Positions 56,201 to 64,000 of a stretch of 64,000 nucleotides of DNA are shown one piece after another; the stretch's first letter is position 1; the number at the start of each line of letters is the position of its first letter. A model generated the notes under the pieces. It saw only the letters and a list, made by a program, of their open reading frames with translations, was not told the origin of the DNA and did no database searches. The stretch covers positions 62,001 to 126,000 of the forward strand of contig NW_027476796.1 of the NCBI RefSeq assembly GCF_051020955.1, read 5' to 3'. Source of the DNA: Megalopta genalis (taxonomy: Eukaryota; Arthropoda; Insecta; Hymenoptera; Halictidae). The translations under genes were made by a program, and so were the position numbers.

Positions 56201-59200
56201 CTTTAAATCCACGCGAATCATACGATTTAGCTTCAATATCATGCGATAAACACGATTTCGCTCCAAATTCGTGCGAAATAGCGATTTTAAACAAACGATT
56301 TAGCTTCAAATTGATGCGAAATGAACAATTTAGCTTCAGATTCATGCGAAATACACGAATCAGCTTCAAATTCACGCGAAACATACGATTTAGCTTCAGA
56401 ATAATGCGAAACACACGATTTCGCTTCAAATGCGTGGGAAATAACGATTTTAAATAATTGATTTAGCTTCAAATTCATGCGAAATGAACAATTTAAGTTC
56501 AGATTCATACGAAATACACGAATTGGCTTTAAATCAACGCGAACCATACGATATAGCTTCAATATCATGCGAAACACACGATTTCGATTGAAATTCGTGC
56601 GAAATAACGATTTTAAATAATCGATTTCGCTTCAAATTCATGCGAAATAACGATTTTAAATAATCGATTACGCTTGAAATTCATGCGAAATGAACAATTT
56701 AGCTTCAGATTCATACGAAATACACGAATTAGCTTTAAATCAACGCGAAACATACGAGTTAGCTCCAATATCATGCGAAACTCACGTTATCGCTTCAAAT
56801 TCGTGCGAAATAGCGGTTTTTAGCAAACGATTTAGCTTCAAATTTATGCGAAATGAACAATTTAGCTTCAGATTCATGCGAAATACACGAATCAGCTTCA
56901 AATTCACGCGAAACATACGATTTGGCTAGAATATCATGCGATATGCACGATTTCGATTGAAATTCCTGCGAAATAGCGATATTAAACAAACAATTTAGCT
57001 TCAAATTTATGCGGAATGAACAATTTAGCTTCAGATTCATGCGAAATACACGAATTAGCTTTAAATCAACGCGAAACATACGATTTAGCTTCAAAATCAT
57101 GCGAAACACACGATTTCGCTTCAAATTCGTGCGAAATAGCGATTTGAAACAAAAGATTTAGCTTCAAATTCATGCGAAATGAACAGTTTAGCTTCATATT
57201 CATGCGAAATACACGAATCAGCTTCAAATTCACGCGAAACATACGATTTGGCTTCAATATCATGCGAAATACACGATTTCGCTTCAAATTAATGCGAAAT
57301 AACGATTTTAAAGAATTGAATTTGCTTCAAATTCATGCGAAATGAACAGTTTAGCTTCAGATTCATGCGAAATACACGAATTAGCTTTAAATCAACGCGA
57401 AACATACGATATAGCTTCAATATCATGCGAAACACACGATATCGCTTCAAATTCGTGCGAAATAGCGGTTTTTAATAAACGATTTAGCTTCAAATTCATG
57501 CGAAATGAACAATTTAGCTTGAGATTCATACGAAATACACGAATTGGCTTTAAATCAACGCGAACCATACGATATAGCTTCAATATCATGCGAAACACAC
57601 GATTTCGATTGAAATTCGTGCGAAATAACGATTTTAAATAATCGATTTCGCTTCAAATTCATGCGAAATAACGATTTTAAATAATCGATTACGCTTCAAA
57701 TTCATGCGAAATGAACAATTTAGCTTCAGATTCATACGAAATACACGAATTAGCGTTAAATCAACGCGAAACATACGATTTAGCTCCAATATCATGCGAA
57801 ACTCACGATATCGCTTCAAATTCGTGCGAAATAGCGGTTTTTAGCAAACGATTTAGCTTCAAATTTATGCGAAATGAACAATTTAGCTTCAGATTCATGC
57901 GAAATACACGATTCAGCTTCAAATTCACGCGAAACATACGATTTAGCTACAATATCATGCGAAATACACGATTTCGCTTCAAATTCGTGCGAAATAACGA
58001 CTTTAAATAATCGATTAAGCTTCAAATTCATGCGAAATGAACAATTTAGCTTCTGATTCATACGAAATACACGAATTAGCTTTAAATCAACGCGAAACAT
58101 ACGATATAGCTTCAATATCATGTGAAACACACGATATCGCTTCAAATGCGTGCGAAATGGCGGTTTTTAATAAACGATTTAGCTTCAAATTCATGCGAAA
58201 TGAACAATTTAGCTTCAGATTCATGCGAAATACACGAATCAGCTTCAAATTCACGCGAAACATACGATTTAGCTTCAGAATCATTCAAAACACACGATTT
58301 CGCTTCAAATTCGTGCGAAATAACGATTTTAAATAATTGATTTCGCTTCAAATTCATGCGAAATGAACAATTTATCTTCAGATTCATACGAAATACACGA
58401 ATTGGCTTTAAATCAACGCGAAACATACGATTTAGCTCCAATATCATGCGAAACACACGATATCGCTTCAAATTCGTGCGAAATAGCGGTTTTTAATAAA
58501 CGATTTAGCTTCAAATTTATGCGAAATGAACAAGTTTGCTTCACATTCATGCGAAATACACGAATCAGCTTCAAATTCACGCGAAACATACGATTTAGCT
58601 TCAGAATCATTCAAAACACACGATTTCGCTTCAAATTCGTGCGAAATAACGAATTTAAATAATTGATTTCGCTTCAAATTCATGCGAAATGAACAATTTA
58701 GCTTCAGATTCATACGAAATACACGAATTAGCTTTAAATCAGCGCGAAACATACGATTTAGCTCCAATATCATGCGAAACTCACGATATCGCTTCAAATT
58801 CGTGCGAAATAGCGGTTTTTAGCAAACCATTTAGCTTCAAATTTATGCGAAATGAACAATTTAGCTTCAGATTCATGCGAAATACACGAATCAGCTTCAA
58901 AGTCACGCAAAACATACGATTTAGCTTCAATATCATGCGAAACACACGATTTCGCTTCAAATTCGTGCGAAATAACGATTTTAAATAATTGATTTAGCTT
59001 CAAATTCATGCGAAATGAACAATTTAAGTTCAGATTCATACGAAATACACGAATTGGCTTTAAATCAACGCGAACCATACGATATAGCTTCAATATCATG
59101 CGAAACACACGATTTCGATTGAAATTCGTGCGAAATAACGATTTTAAATAATCGATTTCGCTTCAAATTCATGCGAAATAACGATTTTAAATAATCGATT

Positions 59201-60600
59201 ACGCTTCAAATTCATGCGAAATGAACAATTTAGCTTCAGATTCATACGAAATACGCGAATTAGCTTTAAATCAACGCGAAACATACGATTTAGCTCCAAT
59301 ATCATGCGAAACTCACGATATCGCTTCAAATTCGTGCGAAATAGCGGTTTTTAGCAAACCATTTAGCTTCAAATTTATGCGAAATGAACAATTTAGCTTG
59401 AGATTCATGCGAAATACACGAATCAGCTTCAAATTCAGGCGAAACATACGATTTAGCTTCAATATCATGCGAAACGCACGATTTCGCTTCAAATTCGTGC
59501 GAAATAAGGATTTTAAATAATCGATTAAGCTTCAAATTCATGCGAAATGAACAATTTAGCTTCAGATTCATACGAAATACACGAATTGGCTTTAAATCAA
59601 CGCGAAACATACGATATAGCTTCAATATCATGCGAAACACACGATATCGCTTCAAATTCGTGCGAAATAGCGGTTTTTAATAAACGATTTAGCTTCAAAT
59701 TCATGCGAAATGAACAATTTAGCTTCAGATTCATACGAAATACACGAATTAGCGTTAAATCAACGCGAAACATACGATTTAGCTCCAATATCATGCGAAA
59801 CTCACGATATCGCTTCAAATTCGTGCGAAATAGCGGTTTTTAGCAAACGATTTAGCTTCAAATTTATGCGAAATGAACAATTTAGCTCCAGATTCATACG
59901 AAATACACGAATTGGATTTAAATCAACGCGAAACATATGATATAGCTTCAATATCATGCGAAACACGCGATTTCGATTGAAATTCGTGCGAAATAACGAT
60001 TTTAAATAATCGATTTCGCTTCAAATTAATGCGAAATAAACAATTTTACTTCAGATTCATACGAAATACACGAATTGGCTTTAAATCAATGCGAAACATA
60101 CGATTTAGCTTCAATATCATGCGAAACACACGATTTCGCTTCAAATTCGTGTGAAATAGCAACTTTAAACAAACGATTTAGCTCCAAATTCATGCGAAAT
60201 GAACATGTTTAGCTTCAGATTCATGCGAAATACACGAATTAACTTTAAATCCACGCGAATCATACGATTTAGCTTCAATATCATGCGATAAACACGATTT
60301 CGCTCCAAATTCGTGCGAAATAGCGATTTTAAACAAACGATTTAGCTTCAAATTGATGCGAAATGAACAATTTAGCTTCAGATTCATGCGAAATACACGA
60401 ATCAGCTTCAAATTCACGCGAAACATACGATTTAGCTTCAGAATCATGCGAAACACACGATTTCGCTTCAAATGCGTGGGAAATAACGATTTTAAATAAT
60501 TGATTTAGCTTCAAATTCATGCGAAATGAACAATTTAAGTTCAGATTCATACGAAATACACGAATTGGCTTTAAATCAACGCGAACCATACGATATAGCT
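47280..60600. repeat. Interleaved higher-order repeats, periods 1879, 3835 and 5714 bp
   Basis: About 49740-52555 matches 55454-58269 (offset 5714 = 34 x 163 + 4 x 43). About 52900-54885 matches 56735-58720 (offset 3835 = 23 x 163 + 2 x 43). About 51080-52480 matches 52960-54360 (offset 1879 = 11 x 163 + 2 x 43). A marker block (GATTTGGCTAGAATATCATG) occurs near 48233, 51207, 53086 and 56921. Copies are nearly identical, so expansion here is young. Confidence 0.8.
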
Positions 60601-60646
60601 TCAATATCATGCGAATGTTACGTCTCCCGACGTATTGATGTAACCA

Positions 60647-60764
60647 TATAAATGCGGATTCGGCAAGCCAACGCCTTGCCGGGTCGAGCGCCGGGCGCAC
60701 GAAAAATTTTGGAAATAGGTGTCAAATTACATCGTAATTTGACACCCTTTTCAGGCCCGGGCCT
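60647..60764 (+). promoter_or_regulatory. LTR core promoter and hairpin region (copy D)
   Basis: TATAAA is at 60647-60652. Four hairpins span 60661-60764. The 13-bp hairpin and the 12-bp palindrome are intact; the second hairpin has one mismatch (GGCGCACGA for GGCGCTCGA). Confidence 0.55.
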
Positions 60765-60974
60765 TCAAATCGACCTAGCCATAAGAACATAGATTATATA
60801 TATTAACCCGAACTAGTTATAGGAAGATATACTACATTCGAGCCCCTATCCTACGCTCTCCCGATACCCATCCTACCGTTCAACCCATTACCGACACCTC
60901 CACCAACGTTACCATACGAGTAATACCATAAGAAGCGTTCAAGCGTTTACCGACTCTTCCACTGATGTTACCAT

Positions 60975-61277
60975 ATGCGTAATACCGTAAGACGTGTGCA
61001 AGCGTTAGCTATAGAACACCAAAGACGCGCTCCGCTAGCCGACTCACCAGCATTCCCCGGCATCCCCACTCCGGAGGATTCCCCACCACACGGTACGCCC
61101 CACTCGTACCTCCCCGGAGCAGCAGCGCCCCCACAACCGAAGGAGGTCAGAGCACCAGCGAAGATCGTCAGTTCTACACCCAGCTCCACCGAGGAACGAC
61201 TTCCTCTGGAGACGCACTTTACTATTTCAACTCTACTCCCAGTCGTAGTTAATATTAGGAGTCTAAGTGTATCTTAA
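60975..61277 (+). CDS. Possible proline-rich LTR ORF, 100 codons (copy D)
   Basis: Same ORF as at 7476-7784 but two codons shorter (ETHFTIS in place of ETSPHFTIS). The 6-bp deletion keeps the frame, which is mildly consistent with coding but could be chance. Confidence 0.25.
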   Translation: MRNTVRRVQALAIEHQRRAPLADSPAFPGIPTPEDSPPHGTPHSYLPGAAAPPQPKEVRAPAKIVSSTPSSTEERLPLETHFTISTLLPVVVNIRSLSVS

Positions 61278-61504
61278 TCTTGAATATATTCTTTAATACT
61301 TAGTTATTGTCGTACCCTTCAATCTTCAATCCTAACTTCTTCACGGCAAAGGAAACGAGTGTCGCCTATGGTCGAACGGTTGTCTAAACCCTTCTGACTG
61401 CCAAGTTAATATACGCACGGAGCTCACCCTGAATGCTCGGTATAGAGACTTGAGGCTTTCGGTTGGAACCTGACAACAGTCCTTCTAAGCGACATAAGCT
61501 CCCC

Positions 61505-61828
61505 ATGCCAAAACGCGCCGGTCGTAAATATCAGCTTCGGAAGCTTTGCCGAAAAACCAGCGCGATCGCTGACGGCTCACGGAGATTCGACCGCCAACGA
61601 AACTACGAGGCCCGTATCATCGCCCAGCTTCAGCGAGCCGTGAGACATCCATACGTCGAGCTGGTCCAGTGGAGCGAGCCCCGTCCGATCGACATAGACG
61701 ATACCACGTCCTACCCTCCAGTCTACGCGAAGGGAGACCCACGTCGAAGGCGCTACACGACGTTCATCTTGAAGCAAGCCGCACTCCGAGCCCTCGAGGT
61801 CGCCCGGTCTATCGACCCGATGTACTAG
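61505..61828 (+). CDS. LTR-encoded small basic protein, 107 aa (copy D)
   Basis: Intact, starting at ATG 61505. It shares E58 and T67 with copy B and has a private R-to-Q change after FILK. All motif blocks are retained. The function is unknown. Confidence 0.68.
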   Translation: MPKRAGRKYQLRKLCRKTSAIADGSRRFDRQRNYEARIIAQLQRAVRHPYVELVQWSEPRPIDIDDTTSYPPVYAKGDPRRRRYTTFILKQAALRALEVARSIDPMY

Positions 61829-61836
61829 ACCGTCCG

Positions 61837-61842
61837 GTGAGT
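61837..61842 (+). promoter_or_regulatory. Splice-donor consensus in the 5' leader (copy D)
   Basis: CCG|GTGAGT, 8 nt after the LTR ORF stop, as in copy B. Confidence 0.5.
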
Positions 61843-62004
61843 GCCTTTTGTAAACCGCCTATTCGCGAACGCATGAGATCCCGGTAATACACCGAACGTA
61901 CGAGTCGCGTGTGTACCCAAAGGTTTGCAACGTACGTCTTGATCCGCGGTATTCGTGCGAATATATATATTTTTCGGGAAACGACGCCGCGGGACGTAAC
62001 AATT

Positions 62005-62022
62005 TGGTGGCAGCGGTGGGAT
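62005..62022 (+). other. Primer-binding site, tRNA-Leu type (element 3)
   Basis: TGGTGGCAGCGGTGGGAT, 3 nt after the LTR end at 62001; identical to element 2. Confidence 0.85.
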
Positions 62023-62035
62023 AGCTAAACCTCTC

Positions 62036-63457
62036 ATGATGCCCGCGAATCCTCCAGCGGTTTCTACGCGCTCGCAAACATACGACCTCAAGTCCAAACA
62101 GTTAACGCAGGACGAATTATTCGCGATCCAGAAGACCCTCGCTAATAAAGAGGCTCGCCTCCTAGAACAAGCTAATAGCTTAGAGAGGAAAAAGGAGGAA
62201 TTTCAATCTCAAGTATCCCTAGCGCAGTCAGAGATGGACCTAGACCGCGAAGCCATCCACAACGAGAACGTCCAATTACGCGAACAACTCGATATCTTAA
62301 AAACCGAAGCAACGCGCGTACAAAACCCCCTTTCTTCGGGCGCCTCAGAAATAACGAATCAGAACACAGGCAGTATGCCCGAACCAGAAAATTCCGGACT
62401 AACATTGAAGGCCGCGGCCGAATCCATACCCACGTTCGACGGATCTCAACCGCCGGTCCTCCAATTCACTCGCACGTGCCTCCGAGCCAGGACCCTGATT
62501 CCTCCACACGCGGAAGGTACTCTCGCAAAATTAATAGTCAGTAAATTACGCGGACGCGCATACATCGCAATAGAAGACTGGCCTATAAGAACAGTCTCGG
62601 GAGTTTGCGACAGATTGAAAAACGTTTTCGGATCATGCCACACTGTCGACCACTATCGCGGAGAGTTGTCGAATATTTTCATGCGTCCGAACGAACACAT
62701 ATTAGACTACATTAGTCGCGTCAAAGATCTGCGCGATGCAATAATCGATTGCAACAGAAGCCGCACCGATATATTTGAAATAGATGACTTCACGAGGGAC
62801 TGCCTCATTCGAGGATCCGTTCCCACGATTCGGTCGCAGCTCAGGCCCCTTAGAGATAAACCTCTCCACCGCGTGTATGACGAAGCGATAAGCGTCTTTA
62901 AGGAACTAGAGCTCGATAAGGTGAGATACGAGAAGCATAACATCCGCGAGGTTCGGTTCTGCGATAACCGGGGCGAAACCCAACGCGACACCAGACCAAA
63001 CATCCGCGCCGAGATAAGCCGATATCGGTCACCGTCGCCCGCACCGTTCCGCGAGGCGCGTTCCCACGAACCGCCGCGCTCACCTTATCGCGATACGCCA
63101 CCGCAGCCCGACCGTCGAGTTCCCACCAACGACTCTTACGAACGACCGCGCAGCAATTACGCCACACCAAGCCGCGACGTATACATACCTCCACCCAGAC
63201 GCGAAGGTAATTCCTCTTCATACCCGCGAAACCAGCAGAAATTTTGCAATTACTGCAAGACGCCGGGACACGACATTCACGAATGTCGCAAGCGAGAGTA
63301 CAACAACCGCATACGCGAACAGCAGGGAAACGGGAGGCCCCTCCCGTCTCACCCGAACCCGCGACGGGAGGTAACCGAAAACTCGCGCCCACAATCGATC
63401 CGGACGTTATCGAGCGAACACACTGTACCAGAGGAAGAGTGTCGCGAGTCACATTAA
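62036..63457 (+). CDS. gag: Gag polyprotein, complete, 473 aa (element 3)
   Basis: Same architecture as the element 2 gag: coiled-coil-like N-terminus, capsid-like region, Arg/Pro/Ser-rich stretch and a CCHC knuckle at 404-417. It starts at the first ATG after the primer site. Visible differences are STRSQ, VQLREQLDILK and one silent change in the basic region. The frame is fully open and no lesion is seen. Confidence 0.93.
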   Translation: MMPANPPAVSTRSQTYDLKSKQLTQDELFAIQKTLANKEARLLEQANSLERKKEEFQSQVSLAQSEMDLDREAIHNENVQLREQLDILKTEATRVQNPLSSGASEITNQNTGSMPEPENSGLTLKAAAESIPTFDGSQPPVLQFTRTCLRARTLIPPHAEGTLAKLIVSKLRGRAYIAIEDWPIRTVSGVCDRLKNVFGSCHTVDHYRGELSNIFMRPNEHILDYISRVKDLRDAIIDCNRSRTDIFEIDDFTRDCLIRGSVPTIRSQLRPLRDKPLHRVYDEAISVFKELELDKVRYEKHNIREVRFCDNRGETQRDTRPNIRAEISRYRSPSPAPFREARSHEPPRSPYRDTPPQPDRRVPTNDSYERPRSNYATPSRDVYIPPPRREGNSSSYPRNQQKFCNYCKTPGHDIHECRKREYNNRIREQQGNGRPLPSHPNPRREVTENSRPQSIRTLSSEHTVPEEECRESH

Positions 63458-64000
63458 GCCCCGATACCAAAGTGCCACACGTAATGGTTTCGTCCCCCGA
63501 CTTTCCTTCCACCGGAAAATTTATGATCGACACTGGAGCCGAGCCGAATATAATCAAGGCATCGCTCCTTAACCCAAGCATAGTCGTAGATGTCGCGAAT
63601 AGTATTAATATATCGGGGATCACTGACGAAAGCGTTGCAACCCTGGGTTCTACCACCGTCAACATAGCAAACGCAGTGGTGGAATTCCACGTGGTGCCTG
63701 ATACGTTCCCAATTCCTGCGGACGGAATTTTGGGAGCAACATTCCTCTCGGGAGAGGCAGAGATATCGTTCAGAACCAAAAGCCTGGTCTGGAACGGAAA
63801 TAAATTCTCGTTTTTATCAGCAGATAGGTGTATTATCGGACCACGCGCGAGCGCGTGTATCGCGGTGAACGCCACCGGCCCGGAAATAGGCTACATTAGA
63901 AAATGCGAATTAACACCAGGCGTGATGGTGCCGCATTGCTTAGTCAAAATCTCTAACGGAAAAGCATTCGTTAACTGCGTAAACACTTCGGACAAGGCTG
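63244..64000 (+). CDS. pol: Pol polyprotein, N-terminal part with protease (element 3)
   Basis: The -1 frame is open from the gag overlap to the window edge, about 252 codons. The retropepsin DTGA motif is present (FMIDTGAEPNIIK). At residue 166 it has Thr like element 1, where element 2 has Ala. RT and later domains lie outside the window. Translation enters by frameshift at about 63331, not at an ATG. Confidence 0.88.
   Translation, partial: MQLLQDAGTRHSRMSQARVQQPHTRTAGKREAPPVSPEPATGGNRKLAPTIDPDVIERTHCTRGRVSRVTLSPDTKVPHVMVSSPDFPSTGKFMIDTGAEPNIIKASLLNPSIVVDVANSINISGITDESVATLGSTTVNIANAVVEFHVVPDTFPIPADGILGATFLSGEAEISFRTKSLVWNGNKFSFLSADRCIIGPRASACIAVNATGPEIGYIRKCELTPGVMVPHCLVKISNGKAFVNCVNTSDKA
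63325..63371 (+). promoter_or_regulatory. Programmed -1 frameshift signal, gag to pol (element 3)
   Basis: GGGAAAC is at 63325-63331, with an 8-nt spacer and the 9-bp stem 63340-63348 with 63363-63371. It is identical to elements 1 and 2. Confidence 0.85.

Larger units (their letters stand above)
32700..60615. repeat. Satellite array 3: 163-bp monomers in nested higher-order repeats
   Basis: Same monomer as array 1, about 170 copies. This array is marked by 206-bp units with a doubled 43-bp sub-repeat (for example about 33390, 36365, 37220, 39715, 41220, 42725, 45430, 48935, 50890, 53795, 56595, 59130). Such units are absent from array 1. Long blocks repeat almost exactly at offsets 978, 1879, 3835, 4204 and 5714 bp. 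No host sequence interrupts the array. No gene is seen: the many short ORFs on both strands follow from sub-repeats divisible by three. Confidence 0.95.
60616..62001 (+). repeat. LTR copy D: 5' LTR of element 3 (1386 bp)
   Basis: TG...CA ends as in the other copies. Private changes are a T-to-A at 60699 that breaks one pair of the second hairpin, a 6-bp deletion near 61214, and CTACACCC for CTACTCCC near 61176. It groups with copy B (the other 5' LTR) at four sites near the 3' end. The 59-bp repeats are at about 60888-61004. Confidence 0.95.
60616..64000 (+). mobile_element. Element 3: LTR retrotransposon, 5' part, truncated by the window edge
   Basis: 5' LTR, ATT spacer, primer site, complete gag, frameshift signal and the first part of pol. 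It aligns with element 2 at an offset of 42122 through gag and pol, with no indel. The left satellite flank ends CGAA. It has the same orientation as elements 1 and 2. Confidence 0.94.

Overview
The window looks like insect heterochromatin, possibly a centromeric or pericentromeric block. It contains no host gene, tRNA or rRNA that I can see. About 40 kb (8509-18479, 28879-31160 and 32700-60615) is one AT-rich tandem satellite. Its 163-bp monomer is built from four 30-bp sub-repeats plus one 43-bp sub-repeat. The rest is LTR retrotransposon DNA of the Ty3/Gypsy type with an envelope-like gene, all embedded in the satellite. The insect assignment rests on the element type, the tRNA-Leu-type primer site and the CpG-rich coding sequence. 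It is an inference, and a hymenopteran is only a guess.

Layout: element 1 (1-8508) enters from the left edge inside gag and ends with a 1392-bp 3' LTR. Satellite array 1 (8509-18479) follows and includes about ten copies of a 326-bp dimer. Element 2 (18480-28878) is full length: 5' LTR, primer-binding site, gag, pol-env, polypurine tract, 3' LTR. Satellite array 2 (28879-31160) is separated from array 3 (32700-60615) by a solo LTR of a second, related family, inserted in the opposite orientation with a 4-bp CATG target duplication. Array 3 is a mosaic of higher-order repeats whose periods all fit n x 163 + m x 43 bp. Element 3 (60616 to the right edge) has its 5' LTR, gag and the start of pol.

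Element logic: gag (473 aa, one CCHC knuckle) is joined to pol-env (one frame, up to 2109 codons) by a -1 frameshift. The signal is a slippery heptamer GGGAAAC, an 8-nt spacer and a 9-bp GC-rich stem. Pol runs protease (DTG), RT (YLDD), RNase H, a proline-rich linker and integrase (HHCC, D,D35E, GPY/F). An envelope-like glycoprotein with signal peptide and membrane anchor follows in the same frame. Element 2 keeps open frames but has lost the RNase H catalytic Glu and conserved RT residues, so it is probably not autonomous.

The most unusual feature is inside the LTRs. Each carries a 107-codon ORF for a small basic protein. The second-family solo LTR carries a diverged 101-codon homologue in the same sense. 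Many aligned codons differ only synonymously (for example in the N-terminal MPKxAGRxYQLRKL block), and a perfectly conserved splice-donor string CCGGTGAGTGCT lies at or just after the ORF end. This looks like an LTR-encoded accessory gene under protein-level selection. The LTRs also have a TATA box only about 32 bp from their 5' edge, followed by four consecutive hairpins. This implies a very short U3 and a long structured leader that carries the accessory ORF.
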